A stretch of DNA of 54,195 nt, from NCBI GenBank assembly GCA_934525845.1, contig CAKSZS010000013.1, positions 1 through 54,195 on the forward strand, in the 5' to 3' direction. Positions within the stretch are counted from its first letter, which is position 1; every line of letters begins with the position of its first letter. Positions 15,821 to 25,402 of the stretch are shown piece after piece. The position numbers were made by a program, and so were the translations under genes. The notes beneath the pieces are model-generated. The model made no database searches, was not told the origin of the DNA, and worked only from the letters and a program-made list of their open reading frames with translations. Source of the stretch: an uncultured Faecalibacterium sp. Lineage in GTDB: Bacteria; Bacillota; Clostridia; Oscillospirales; Ruminococcaceae.

Positions 15821-18110
15821 GCAGCTGGCCCGCCACTGGGCTGTCTGCCTTGTGGTGTTCGCGCTGCTGTTCGTGCAGGCGTACTGCGACCTTTCGCTGC
15901 CGGACTACACCAGCAAGATCGTGGACACCGGCATTCAGCAGGGCGGCATTGAAAGCCCCCTGCCCGACACTCTGCGCAGGAGCACCCTGGACGCGCTGTC
16001 GCTGCTGATGAGCGAAGAGGACGCCGATGCGCTCCAGAATGCCTACGCGTATTACATTCAGGATGACGGTGTGCTGAAACTCCGCAGTGACCTGACCGCC
16101 GATGAGCGTGCATCTCTGGAAGATGCCATCACCACGCCGGACATCGTGCTGTATCTGGCCGCGGCGCAAACCGCCAACGCTCCCGCCGGGCAGACGTCCA
16201 TGGGCATGACGGGCCTTGCCGATCTGCAGGCTGCTTCTGCGGACAGCACTGACGCGGAAGCCGAGACCGTGGCCCCCACGGCGGACGATCTGGACACCGT
16301 GTGCGCCCAGTTTGCCGCCATGAGCCAGATGCCCGGCTTCAGTCGTGAGATGGTCCAGCAGCAGCTGGCCGGTGCTTTTGCCAGCCTGGACGACACCGTG
16401 GTAGAGAACCTGAAGAGCCAGTCTTTGCTGCTGGTGGGGCTGGAATACGAGGCTCAGGGCATCGCCCACGACGTGCAGATGCACTACCTTTATAAGGTCG
16501 GCGGTCAGATGCTGGCCTTGACCCTTTTGATGGTGGCGGTATCCATTGCAGTGGGCTTCCTGGCTTCCCGGGTGTCCGCCGCCATCGGCCGCGACCTGCG
16601 CCGGGAGACCTTCTCTTCCGTCATCCACTTCTCCAACGCAGAGATCGAGAACTTCTCCACTGCGTCCCTCATCACCCGCACCACCAACGACATCCAGCAG
16701 GTGCAGTTCGTCTGCGTGATGCTGCTGCGCATGGTGGCTTACGCCCCCATCCTGGGCATCGGCGGCGTGCTGCACGTCATCAACAGCAGCACTGGCCTGT
16801 CCTGGATCATCGTGCTGGACGTGGCTGTTCTGCTGCTGCTCATCCTCTTCCTGATGAACGTTGCCATGCCGAAATTCAAGATCATGCAGAATCTGGTGGA
16901 CCGGCTGAACCTCGTCAGCCGCGAGATCCTGACCGGCATCATGCCGGTGCGTGCCTTCAGCCGCGAATCCTTTGAGGAGCAGCGCTTCGACAAGGCCAAC
17001 AAGGACCTGATGGGCACCCAGCTGTTCACCAACCGGGCCATGGTGGCCATGATGCCCTTTATGACCCTCATCATGAATGGCACCAGCCTGCTCATCGTCT
17101 GGTTCGGCGGCAAGGCCATGGACGCCGGCACCATGCAGGTGGGCGAGATGATCGCCTTTATCACCTACACCATGCAGATCGTCATGTCCTTCCTGATGCT
17201 GGCCATGGTGGCCGTCATGCTGCCCCGCGCCGGTGTGGCCGCCGACCGCATTGACGAGGTGATCCGCACCCAGGCCACCATTCACGACCCGGACGAGACC
17301 ACGGCCAAAGCCGCACAGGAGCACAAGAACTGGAATGGCGTCGTGGAGTTCCACGATGTGAGCTTCCGCTTCCCCGGGGCCGACAGCGACGCGCTGGAGC
17401 ACATCAGCTTTATCGCCAAGCCCGGCGAGACCACCGCCATCATCGGCTCCACCGGCTGCGGCAAATCCACCCTGCTCAACCTCATCCCCCGCTTCTACGA
17501 CGTGACCGGCGGCAGCGTGACCGTGGACGGCATCGACGTGCGCCAGATGCCCCAGGCACAGCTGCACGACCTGCTTGGCTATGTGCCCCAGAAGGGCGTG
17601 CTGTTCAGCGGCACCATCGACAGCAACCTGAAGTTCGGCGGGGACCACATCACCGACGCCGACGTGCACAAGGCCGCAGCCATCGCGCAGGCCACCGAGT
17701 TCATCGACACCAAGCCCGAGGGCTATGCAAGCCCCATCGCACAGGGCGGCTCCAACGTGTCCGGCGGCCAGAAACAGCGCCTGTCCATCGCCCGCGCCAT
17801 TGCCAAGAACCCCAAAATCTATCTGTTTGATGACAGTTTTTCCGCGCTGGACTACAAGACCGACGTGGCCCTGCGCCGCGCCCTGAAGGCCCAGACCGAC
17901 AACGCCACCGTCATCATCGTGGCACAGCGCATCTCCACCGTGCTGCACGCAAACCAGATTTTGGTGCTGGACGAGGGGTGTCTCGTGGGCAAGGGCACCC
18001 ATGCCCAGCTCATGGCCAGCTGCCCCGAGTATCAGGAGATCGCCCGCAGCCAGCTGAGCCAGAAGGAACTGGACCTTGAACAACTGAATACGGAAAAGGA
18101 GGGTGCGTGA
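15804..18110 (+). CDS. Heterodimeric ABC exporter subunit with degenerate catalytic site
   Basis: 768-aa fused permease/ATPase of the multidrug exporter type. After the first membrane helix (~12-30) there is an unusually long insertion (~30-225), presumably extracytoplasmic, before the remaining five helices. The ATPase has Walker A GSTGCGKS (~547), signature VSGGQ (~652) and Walker B YLFDDSFSALD (~675). The catalytic Glu is replaced by Asp there, as in the degenerate half of heterodimeric exporters such as TM287 or BmrC. The partner is the next gene, which begins 2 nt after this stop. Probable drug or lipid-like compound export under MarR control. Confidence 0.9.
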   Translation: MTKIFKQLARHWAVCLVVFALLFVQAYCDLSLPDYTSKIVDTGIQQGGIESPLPDTLRRSTLDALSLLMSEEDADALQNAYAYYIQDDGVLKLRSDLTADERASLEDAITTPDIVLYLAAAQTANAPAGQTSMGMTGLADLQAASADSTDAEAETVAPTADDLDTVCAQFAAMSQMPGFSREMVQQQLAGAFASLDDTVVENLKSQSLLLVGLEYEAQGIAHDVQMHYLYKVGGQMLALTLLMVAVSIAVGFLASRVSAAIGRDLRRETFSSVIHFSNAEIENFSTASLITRTTNDIQQVQFVCVMLLRMVAYAPILGIGGVLHVINSSTGLSWIIVLDVAVLLLLILFLMNVAMPKFKIMQNLVDRLNLVSREILTGIMPVRAFSRESFEEQRFDKANKDLMGTQLFTNRAMVAMMPFMTLIMNGTSLLIVWFGGKAMDAGTMQVGEMIAFITYTMQIVMSFLMLAMVAVMLPRAGVAADRIDEVIRTQATIHDPDETTAKAAQEHKNWNGVVEFHDVSFRFPGADSDALEHISFIAKPGETTAIIGSTGCGKSTLLNLIPRFYDVTGGSVTVDGIDVRQMPQAQLHDLLGYVPQKGVLFSGTIDSNLKFGGDHITDADVHKAAAIAQATEFIDTKPEGYASPIAQGGSNVSGGQKQRLSIARAIAKNPKIYLFDDSFSALDYKTDVALRRALKAQTDNATVIIVAQRISTVLHANQILVLDEGCLVGKGTHAQLMASCPEYQEIARSQLSQKELDLEQLNTEKEGA

Positions 18111-18111
18111 T

Positions 18112-19923
18112 ATGCCAAGACCCGGACGCATGACCACCGAGCGCGCCAAGGACTTCAAGGGCACGCTGCGGCAGCTGCTTGGCACCATGAGCCGTTACAA
18201 ACTGCCGCTCATCACCGCCATTGTGTTTGCCATCCTGTCCACCATCTTCAACATTGCCGGCCCCAAGGTGCTGGCCAAGGCCACCACCGCCCTTGCCACC
18301 GGCTGGATCGCCAAGCTGCGGGGCACCGGCAGCATCGACTTTGTCTATATCGGCCGCATCCTGCTGTTTCTGCTTGGGATGTACCTGCTGAGCAGTGCTT
18401 TCAGCTTCATTCAGGGCTGGCTGATGACCGGCCTTTCCCAGAAGGTCTGCTACGACTTCCGCAAGCAGATCAGCGAAAAGATCAACCGCCTGCCGCTTGC
18501 CTACTTTGAAAAGCGCACCGTGGGCGAGGTGCTGTCCCGCATCACCAACGACGTGGACACCCTGGGCCAGAGCCTGAACCAGAGCATCACCCAGCTCATC
18601 ACCAGCGTCACCACCATGATCGGCGTGCTGATCATGATGCTGTCCATCAGCCCCCGCATGACCCTCATCGCCCTGCTGATCCTGCCGGTGTCGCTGGCAT
18701 TGGTGCTCATCGTGGTCAAGTTCAGCCAGAAGTACTTCAAGGCCCAGCAGGCCACCCTGGGCGTCGTGAACGGTCAGGTGGAAGAGGTCTACTCCGGCCA
18801 CAACGTGGTCAAGGCCTTCAACCGCGAGGCCGTGGTGCTGGCAGACTTCAACGCCGCCAACGACAAGCTGTACGAATCCGCCTGGAAGAGCCAGTTCCTC
18901 TCCGGCCTGATGATGCCCATCCTGAACTTTGTGGGCAACCTGGGCTATGTGGCGGTGGCCATCGTGGGCAGCATCTTTGCCGCCAACGGTACCATCACCA
19001 TCGGCGACATCCAGGCCTTCATCCAGTACGTCAAGAACTTCACCCAGCCCATTCAGCAGCTGTCGCAGGTGTCCAACATGCTGCAGAGCATGGCTGCTGC
19101 CGCCGAGCGGGTGTTCGAGTTCCTGAACGAGCCGGAAGAGGACCAGACCGCCGACCCGGCCCGCCGGGCAGACCCCGCCTGCATCGACGGTCAGGTGACC
19201 TTCGACCATGTGCGCTTTGGCTACACCCCGGACAAGACCATCATCCACGACTTCAGCTGTGAGGTCCAGCCCGGCCAGAAGGTGGCCATCGTAGGCCCCA
19301 CCGGCGCGGGCAAGACCACCATGGTCAAGCTGCTGATGCGGTTTTACGATGTGGACGCCGGTTCCATCACCCTGAACGGCCACGACGTGCGCGACTTTGA
19401 CCGCAGTGCCCTGCGCGAAGGCTTTGGCATGGTGCTGCAGGACACCTGGCTGTTCAAGGGCACCATCATGGAGAACATCCGCTATGGCCGTCTGGATGCC
19501 ACCGACGAAGAAGTGGTCGCCGCCGCCAAGGCCGCCAACGCCGACCACTTCATCCGCACTCTGCCCGGCGGCTACCAGATGGAGCTGAACGAGGACGCCT
19601 CCAACGTGAGCCAGGGCCAGAAGCAGCTGCTCACCATCGCCCGCACCATTCTGGCCGACAACCGCATCCTCATTCTGGACGAGGCCACCAGCAGTGTGGA
19701 CACCCGCACCGAGCAGCGCATCCAGACCGCTATGGACCGCCTGATGGAGGGCCGTACCAGCTTTGTCATCGCCCACCGCCTGTCCACCATCAAGGACGCC
19801 GATCTCATCCTTGTGATGCGGGACGGCGACATTGTGGAGCAGGGCACCCACGACCAGCTGCTGGAAGCCGGCGGCTTCTATGCCGACCTGTACAACAGCC
19901 AGTTCGAGGACGTGGTGGATTAA
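18112..19923 (+). CDS. Heterodimeric ABC exporter subunit with canonical ATPase site
   Basis: 603-aa partner. Six membrane helices span residues ~20-320. The ATPase has Walker A GPTGAGKT (~395), signature VSQGQ (~498) and a canonical Walker B with catalytic Glu (LILDEATSSVD, ~520), followed by the H-loop IAHRLST. In such heterodimers only this site hydrolyses ATP efficiently. ATG 18112 is preferred over GTG 18103 because AAAGGAGG is correctly spaced for it. Confidence 0.9.
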   Translation: MPRPGRMTTERAKDFKGTLRQLLGTMSRYKLPLITAIVFAILSTIFNIAGPKVLAKATTALATGWIAKLRGTGSIDFVYIGRILLFLLGMYLLSSAFSFIQGWLMTGLSQKVCYDFRKQISEKINRLPLAYFEKRTVGEVLSRITNDVDTLGQSLNQSITQLITSVTTMIGVLIMMLSISPRMTLIALLILPVSLALVLIVVKFSQKYFKAQQATLGVVNGQVEEVYSGHNVVKAFNREAVVLADFNAANDKLYESAWKSQFLSGLMMPILNFVGNLGYVAVAIVGSIFAANGTITIGDIQAFIQYVKNFTQPIQQLSQVSNMLQSMAAAAERVFEFLNEPEEDQTADPARRADPACIDGQVTFDHVRFGYTPDKTIIHDFSCEVQPGQKVAIVGPTGAGKTTMVKLLMRFYDVDAGSITLNGHDVRDFDRSALREGFGMVLQDTWLFKGTIMENIRYGRLDATDEEVVAAAKAANADHFIRTLPGGYQMELNEDASNVSQGQKQLLTIARTILADNRILILDEATSSVDTRTEQRIQTAMDRLMEGRTSFVIAHRLSTIKDADLILVMRDGDIVEQGTHDQLLEAGGFYADLYNSQFEDVVD

Positions 19924-19960
19924 ACGGCTTTTCCCCGATTGAATTACGCCCTATAAGAAA

Positions 19961-20041
19961 CCCTCTCAGTCATTGCTTGCGCAATGCCAGCTCTCCCGAA
20001 AGGGAGAGCTGGATGCGACCAACGGGAGCAGACTGAGAGGG
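19961..20041. repeat. REP/MITE-like nested palindrome
   Basis: Outer arms CCCTCTCAGTC and GACTGAGAGGG (11 bp, perfect) enclose a 5-bp hairpin ATTGC/GCAAT and an 11-bp hairpin CCAGCTCTCCC-GAAA-GGGAGAGCTGG. The whole can fold like a cloverleaf. It lies between the exporter operon and the MoxR gene; the outer arm followed by CCTCTTTTTT may also act as a terminator. Confidence 0.7.
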
Positions 20042-20168
20042 TCCTCTTTTTTGCCGCTTCTTTCCCGTTCAAAACCCTACACAAACCCCTTCAATTGTGC
20101 TATGATAAGGCTGAACAGCCGGTCAGTTGTCCAAAACCGAACCGGCAGACATCGAGGTGTTTTGTAGA

Positions 20169-21089
20169 ATGTCTGAACTCATCGAGACGTTACGGCAGGA
20201 GGGCGTGGACCCGGCCCTGCTGGAAGCAGTGCAGCAATACCGTGCCGCCCACCCGCTGGCGGCAGAATTGCAGCCCCGCATCCCCTCCCCTGCTTTTACC
20301 TACTACGGCAAAGAGGTGTGGGAGCAGGCGCTGGCCGCTCTGCTCTGCGGCGAGAACCTGCTGCTGGCCGGCGGCAAGGCCACCGGCAAAAACGTGCTGG
20401 CCGAGAACCTCTCCGCCGCCTTCGGCCGCCCCGCGTGGGACATCTCGTTCCATGTGAACATGGACGCGGCCTCCCTCATCGGCATGGACACCTTTGCCGA
20501 CGGCAAGGTGGTGTTCCGCCCCGGACCGGTGTATCGCTGCGCCCAGTGCGGCGGCTTTGGCGTGCTGGACGAGATCAACATGGCCAAGAACGAGGCGCTG
20601 GCCGTGCTGCACGCGGTGCTGGACTTCCGCCGCGCCATTGACGTGCCCGGCTACGACCGCATCCCGCTGGCCGAGGAGACCCGCTTCATCGCCACCATGA
20701 ACTACGGCTACGCCGGTACCCGGGAGCTGAACGAGGCCCTGACCTCCCGCTTCGTGGTCATCCAGATGCCCACCATCACCCAGGACAACCTGGAAAAGCT
20801 GCTGCGGGCACAGTTCCCGGATCTTGCTGCGAAGTACGCCCACCAGTTCGCCCTGCTGTTCCTCGACTTGCAGAAAAAGTGCGACAGTGCGGAAATTTCC
20901 ACCAAGGCACTGGACCTGCGCGGCATGCTGGACGCGCTGCGCCTGATCCGCCGCGGCATCCCCGCAGGGGCCGCGCTGGACATGGGCATCACCAACAAGG
21001 CCTTTGACAGCTACGAGCAGGGCCTGATCCGTGACGTGATCGCGGCCCGCATCCCGGCCAAACTGGATGCGGCCAAGCTGTTCGGCTGA
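20169..21089 (+). CDS. MoxR-like AAA ATPase
   Basis: 306-aa AAA+ ATPase of the MoxR class. Walker A is GGKATGKN (~68-75), which has Asn where Thr/Ser is usual. Walker B is GVLDEIN (~131-137), sensor 1 is ATMNYGY, and an Arg finger follows in LNEALTSRF. MoxR ATPases act with VWA-domain proteins as chaperones for metal insertion or activation of partner complexes. Its stop overlaps the start of the VWA gene by one base (TGATG). The start at 20169 follows GAGGTG. The target of the pair is unknown. Confidence 0.85.
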   Translation: MSELIETLRQEGVDPALLEAVQQYRAAHPLAAELQPRIPSPAFTYYGKEVWEQALAALLCGENLLLAGGKATGKNVLAENLSAAFGRPAWDISFHVNMDAASLIGMDTFADGKVVFRPGPVYRCAQCGGFGVLDEINMAKNEALAVLHAVLDFRRAIDVPGYDRIPLAEETRFIATMNYGYAGTRELNEALTSRFVVIQMPTITQDNLEKLLRAQFPDLAAKYAHQFALLFLDLQKKCDSAEISTKALDLRGMLDALRLIRRGIPAGAALDMGITNKAFDSYEQGLIRDVIAARIPAKLDAAKLFG

Positions 21090-22843
21090 TGGAAGCCCAG
21101 AGCTACACCGCACAGGAGCGGCGGGCGGCCAATCAGGTCTGGGCGGCTGCGGGCGCCTATGGCTTTGAGCCGCTGTTTCTGGCCCACAACACCGATGGCA
21201 CTGTGGATTTTTACATGAACACCATTGTGGGCCTTGTGCACAAATACTACGGGGACACGCTGGTAAACAGCATCTTTGACCGCTGGGCGGGCGATATGCG
21301 TCAAGCGATGCTGGACGATCTGGCCTGGCTGTACCTCGAAAACGCGGCCTACCGGCTGGAACTGCCCCGCCGCCCAGTGCTGGAAGCGCTGCGCAATAAC
21401 CACGCGGACTACTTTTTTGCCATCCAGTACAAGCTGTCGCGGCAGGAGTGGATGGCGAAGAACCAGCTGGTGTACACCATGCAGGCGGCCCGCTGGCGCG
21501 GCGTGCTGGGGCGCAGCCTGCCCGTGATGACCCCCTACGAGAGCGGGCTGTTCCAGGCGCTGGCTCCGGACACCGCACCGGAACCGGCTCAATTGCAGGA
21601 CGCTCTGCTGGCCGTGTATGCCAAGTTTGACCTGTTTGACGGCACCGTGCACGAAAAGGCGGCGCTGCACCTGCATCTGGACGGGCTGCTGGCCAAACTG
21701 GCCACCAAGGCTTTGCCCACCCAGATGATCAAGACCGACCGGGTGACCGTGGAGCACTCCGGCTCTGTGGATGCCACGGGCGGCGGGCTGGCCGTGGACA
21801 AGCGGCAGGCCCACATTACGTTAAAGCAGAACGCGGCGCAGGACCGCGCCTACATCGAGAGCTGCTTTGGCCGCTCCCTCTACCCGCCGGAACGGCTGCG
21901 CAAGGCGGAGCAGGAGCTGTGCACCGGGGTGCATCTGGGCTGTCATCTGTGGTTCAGTGCGGGCGTGCCCAGCCCGGAGCAGGCCCCCACCCCGGAGGCC
22001 CGGCATCTGGCCAAACAGGCCGAGCTGCAGGCCGACCGCAACCGCGCCTACTACGCCAAAAACCGGGAGCTGCACCGCAGTGTGGTCCTGCGGCTCACCG
22101 AGCAGATCCGCAACTGCATTCTGGTGCATCAGCAGCCCAACGCGCGGGTGGCCCGCAGCGGCAGCGTGGACGCCGAGCGGGTGTGGCGTGCGCCCCTTTT
22201 GAACGATGACCGGGTGTTTTTGTGCGCTGAGGAGGAGAATCACCCCTCCTTTACGGTGGACCTACTGCTGGACGCTTCGGCTTCCCGCCTGCACTGTCAG
22301 GAGGTCATTGCCGCACAGGGGTCCATTTTAGCCGAAAGCCTGGCCAACTGTGGCATCCCGGTGCGGGTGTCCAGCTTCAGCAGCCTGCGGGGCTACACGG
22401 TCCTGCGGGTGCTCAAGGACTTTGCCGACAAAAACCGCCAGAACATCAACCGCTACTTTGCCTCGGGCTGGAACCGGGATGGTCTGGCCCTGCTGGCGGC
22501 GGGCGATCTGCTGGACTTTGCCCCCGGCCCGGCGGGGTGGCATCTGCTCATTGTGCTGACGGACGCTTCCCCCAACGACAGCCGCCGCATCCCGCCCAGC
22601 CCGGAGAACCCGCTAGGCTGCGGCTACGAGGACGCCGCCGGGGTCGCCGACGCCGCTACCCAGGTGCGGGCGCTGCAGCGCAAAGGCATCCGGGTGTCGG
22701 CGGTGTTCATGGGCGAGGACCGCTCCGCTGCCGACGCCGCCCGCATCTACGGCAAGAACATGGCCCGCATCCGGGGCATGGACCAGCTGGCCCGTGCCGC
22801 CGGACGCCTGATCCAGAACGAGATCCGCGAATTGGGTGACTGA
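21089..22843 (+). CDS. VWA-domain protein paired with MoxR ATPase
   Basis: 584-aa cytoplasmic protein. The C-terminal third is a von Willebrand A domain with the metal-ion site motif DASAS near residue 393 (LLLDASASR) and a conserved Asp further on (VLTDASPND, ~490). The N-terminal two thirds is an alpha-rich region without a family I recognise. It is translationally coupled to the MoxR ATPase, a common partner arrangement in which the VWA protein holds the substrate. No signal peptide is seen. Confidence 0.8.
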   Translation: MEAQSYTAQERRAANQVWAAAGAYGFEPLFLAHNTDGTVDFYMNTIVGLVHKYYGDTLVNSIFDRWAGDMRQAMLDDLAWLYLENAAYRLELPRRPVLEALRNNHADYFFAIQYKLSRQEWMAKNQLVYTMQAARWRGVLGRSLPVMTPYESGLFQALAPDTAPEPAQLQDALLAVYAKFDLFDGTVHEKAALHLHLDGLLAKLATKALPTQMIKTDRVTVEHSGSVDATGGGLAVDKRQAHITLKQNAAQDRAYIESCFGRSLYPPERLRKAEQELCTGVHLGCHLWFSAGVPSPEQAPTPEARHLAKQAELQADRNRAYYAKNRELHRSVVLRLTEQIRNCILVHQQPNARVARSGSVDAERVWRAPLLNDDRVFLCAEEENHPSFTVDLLLDASASRLHCQEVIAAQGSILAESLANCGIPVRVSSFSSLRGYTVLRVLKDFADKNRQNINRYFASGWNRDGLALLAAGDLLDFAPGPAGWHLLIVLTDASPNDSRRIPPSPENPLGCGYEDAAGVADAATQVRALQRKGIRVSAVFMGEDRSAADAARIYGKNMARIRGMDQLARAAGRLIQNEIRELGD

Positions 22844-22863
22844 GCCTTCCCCTGTTTTCCCCG

Positions 22864-22903
22864 TGCGAACCACCGCTTTTCCGGGCGATGGTTCGCATTT
22901 TTT
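22864..22903 (+). terminator. Terminator after the MoxR/VWA operon
   Basis: TGCGAACCA (22864-22872) pairs with TGGTTCGCA (22889-22897) followed by TTTTTTG. Confidence 0.85.
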
Positions 22904-23001
22904 GTTTCGCGAAATACAACCTCTCAAATTATCTTACAACCATATTTCGACCTGATTCTTTTGTCTTTTGAAAATTTCTTGTTGTTTTTACAAACTATTA
23001 G

Positions 23002-23030
23002 TTGTTTTCTTCATCGAAATATGCTATACT
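23002..23030 (+). promoter_or_regulatory. Promoter for the gene at 23148
   Basis: TTGTTT (23002-23007), 17 bp, TATACT (23025-23030) in an AT-rich stretch. Confidence 0.6.
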
Positions 23031-23147
23031 ATGTTCAGCTAAACCGAATTCGCATCAGACCAGACCTGTTGTGCACGGCAGGCGGTGTCTCTTTTTCATT
23101 TCCTGTACAACGTTTCGCTGTACCGCAACCGCAAGGAGGAACACACG

Positions 23148-23870
23148 ATGGATTCCACCCGTTACTTTGATGCCCTGCACAACGCCATGTCGGCCCAGCA
23201 CGCCGGTTCCCAGCTGCTGCTCACCGTCCAGCTGCTGGACGCCTGCGGCAAAGATGCCTATCTGGAACTTCGGAGCCTGCCCGGGGAGCAGAGCCTTGTT
23301 CTGTGCTACTCCACGATCGGCCGCCGGGAGCTGGATTTTCAGCTGTTCCGCAAAGGCTGGCTGCAGTGTCACAACGCCGACGGCCAGCTGACCGGACGCT
23401 TTCCGTCCCGGGCGGACCAATTGTTGGAAGAGGTCGATTTTCGCGCCCACTGCCGGGACGAGCGCCTGGATGCCACCCTCTCCCAGCGCATCCTGCAAGA
23501 GTTGAAAGGGCTGTCCGGCACCGATTTCCAGAGCCGTGCCCCACAGAACACCCGCACCGCCGCACAGATCACGGTGGACAGCTTTGTGGGCAGCGGCGCC
23601 CACTGGTGCTATTGGACCCAGCAGCCCGCTCTCTGCCTGCCGCTGGCGGCGGTCCTGTATCTGCTGGCCGACCCTCTGTCCGGCGGCGAACGCCGCCTTT
23701 TGCAGGCGGACCCGCAGGCCGCTCAATTGGCGGCACAGTGGCGGACGGATAATCTCTATCAGTTCTTTCGCCCGGCAGTACCTACCTCTGCCGCAGTTTC
23801 CCGCCCGGCCCGTGCCTGCGCTCACAGCAAAAGCTGGCAGAGTATCCTCATTGTGATGGCGAGTATGTGA
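23148..23870 (+). CDS. Hypothetical protein
   Basis: 240-aa protein that I do not recognise. It is mostly soluble, with a possible short hydrophobic stretch (CLPLAAVLYLLADPL, ~175-190) and Arg/Asp-rich central part. The start is ATG 23148 with AAGGAGGA 8 nt upstream. It has its own promoter and is followed by a palindromic repeat and a terminator shared with the convergent amidohydrolase. Confidence 0.6.
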   Translation: MDSTRYFDALHNAMSAQHAGSQLLLTVQLLDACGKDAYLELRSLPGEQSLVLCYSTIGRRELDFQLFRKGWLQCHNADGQLTGRFPSRADQLLEEVDFRAHCRDERLDATLSQRILQELKGLSGTDFQSRAPQNTRTAAQITVDSFVGSGAHWCYWTQQPALCLPLAAVLYLLADPLSGGERRLLQADPQAAQLAAQWRTDNLYQFFRPAVPTSAAVSRPARACAHSKSWQSILIVMASM

Positions 23871-23872
23871 AA

Positions 23873-23980
23873 AACTCCCCCAGTCGCCTACGGCGACAGC
23901 CCCCTCATGGAGGGGCCTTACCGTACGGCAAGCCTCCCTCCATGAGGGAGGTGTCGAGCGAATGCGAGACGGAAGGAGTA
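23873..23980. repeat. REP-like palindromic element
   Basis: Several hairpins lie between imperfect ACTCC...GGAGT ends: TCGCC-TA-CGGCGA, CCCTC-ATG-GAGGG, and CCTCCCTCCATGAGGGAGG. It is of the same general kind as the element at 19961-20041 but differs in sequence. Confidence 0.6.
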
Positions 23981-23987
23981 TTACAAT

Positions 23988-24024
23988 AAAATCCCCCTGC
24001 AAACGAGCGTTCGCAGGGGGATTT
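23988..24024. terminator. Bidirectional terminator
   Basis: AAATCCCCCTGC (23989-24000) pairs perfectly with GCAGGGGGATTT (24013-24024), between convergent genes. Confidence 0.85.
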
Positions 24025-24033
24025 GCATCTTCT

Positions 24034-25317
24034 TTAAACCAGATACGGGTCCAGCAGGGCGTCCACCTCTTTTTTGCGCTTAGGCGCAGGCTTTTTCACG
24101 ACCCGGCCCCGGCAGACCACCAGTTCCAGCTGACGCAGGGCGGTCAGGTCTTCCAACGGATTTTTCTTCGTCACGATGAAGTCCGCGCTCTTGCCCGGTT
24201 CCAGCGAGCCGGTCACGCCGCCCAGCCCGGCCAGCTGTGCGTTGCGCAAAGTGGCCGTGTAGAGCGCAAACTGGTTGCTCACGCCGCAGTACTTGTGGAA
24301 GTAGCACAGCTCCCGCCAGAAATCGTACTGGGTGATGTAGGGGCAGCCCACATCGTTGCCCAGCCCCACCGGGATGCCGTTGGCCAGCGCCGTCTTGGCG
24401 CTTTCCACGATGCCCTCAAAGACGATTTTGCCGTTGTACTGGTCTTTTTCGGAGGCGCCGGACACAGCCGTGTCAAACAGCGCATAGGGCAGGGCCGGAG
24501 AGATGGTGGTGCACAAAAACGCTCCCCGTTCTTTGTACAGATTGATGGTTTCTTCGTCCATTTTCGCGCCGTGCTCAATGGAGTCCACGCCGTTTTCCAG
24601 CGCCACCTTCACGCCCTCCGGGGACTCGGTGTGAGCCGCCACGAGGTAGCCCATGCGGTGGGCCTGCTCACAGACGGCTTTGACCATCTCCGGCGGCATT
24701 TTCAGCTCGCCGGGGGTGCCTTTTTCGGTGGCATCCAGCACGCCGCCGGTGATCATCAGCTTGATGAGGTCCACACCCTGGGTGCTGGCCTTGCTGAGCT
24801 GGGTCAGGGCTTCCGCCGTGCTCTTGGCGGCAACGGCCACCGACCCGGCCATGTGTCCGCCCGGCACCGAAATGCCCTCGTTGGCGGCCAGGATGCGCGG
24901 GGCCGCGATTTTCCCCTTGGCGGCATCGTCCCGGCAGCGGGTGTCAAAATCCGCGATGCCGCCCACGGTGCGGATGGTGGTCACGCCGCCCAGCAGTTCC
25001 TGCTTGGCGTAGCTGCACACCAGCTTATAGGCCACAGCCCGGGTGATGGGGTTGCTCAGGATCTTGCGCACCAGCGCGGCATTGTCCCGGGGCTTGGCGC
25101 TTGGCTTGCCGTTGCCGGCCAGATGGACGTGCAGGTTGATGAGACCCGGCATCAGGTAAGCCCCGTGCAGGTCGATGACCTCATAGCCGTCCAGGTCGGT
25201 GCCCTCGTCGGCAATGGCCGTGATGGTGTCATCCTTGGTCAGCAGAATTTTATGCGTCTGCGGCACCATGTGCTCGGTGCCGTCCAGCAGAATGCCATTT
25301 GTATATGCCCGCTTCAT
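24034..25317 (-). CDS. Metal-dependent amidohydrolase family protein
   Basis: 427-aa amidohydrolase of the imidazolonepropionase/prolidase-like group. Metal-binding HxH is in GLINLHVHLAG (~64-74). Further expected ligands are His in AAHTESPEG and IEHGAK (~225-250) and Asp in GLGNDVG (~320); a Thr-rich GGVTTIRTVGG strand is characteristic. The substrate cannot be told by sequence; X-Pro or acyl-amino acid hydrolysis is typical of close groups. The start follows AGAGAGGA. Transcription should start at the promoter at 25364-25388, a near-identical copy of which precedes the next upstream gene. Confidence 0.85.
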   Translation of the reverse strand: MKRAYTNGILLDGTEHMVPQTHKILLTKDDTITAIADEGTDLDGYEVIDLHGAYLMPGLINLHVHLAGNGKPSAKPRDNAALVRKILSNPITRAVAYKLVCSYAKQELLGGVTTIRTVGGIADFDTRCRDDAAKGKIAAPRILAANEGISVPGGHMAGSVAVAAKSTAEALTQLSKASTQGVDLIKLMITGGVLDATEKGTPGELKMPPEMVKAVCEQAHRMGYLVAAHTESPEGVKVALENGVDSIEHGAKMDEETINLYKERGAFLCTTISPALPYALFDTAVSGASEKDQYNGKIVFEGIVESAKTALANGIPVGLGNDVGCPYITQYDFWRELCYFHKYCGVSNQFALYTATLRNAQLAGLGGVTGSLEPGKSADFIVTKKNPLEDLTALRQLELVVCRGRVVKKPAPKRKKEVDALLDPYLV

Positions 25318-25350
25318 GGTCGTGTCCTCTCTTTATGCAACTTCCGTTGG

Positions 25351-25391
25351 TTTTTCTCCAGTATAGCACGTTCCCGCGCCGGGTGCAATCA
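25351..25391 (-). promoter_or_regulatory. Promoter repeat, copy 1 (amidohydrolase)
   Basis: Minus-strand TTGCAC, 17 bp, TATACT. This 41-bp segment recurs at 26185-26225 with a single mismatch. Confidence 0.75.
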
Positions 25392-25402
25392 GAGCAATCA
25401 AA

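Noticed and set aside
15621..18188. 855-codon minus-strand frame
   Set aside because: Antisense shadow of the ABC exporter gene, His/Gly/Val-rich, without a start signal.
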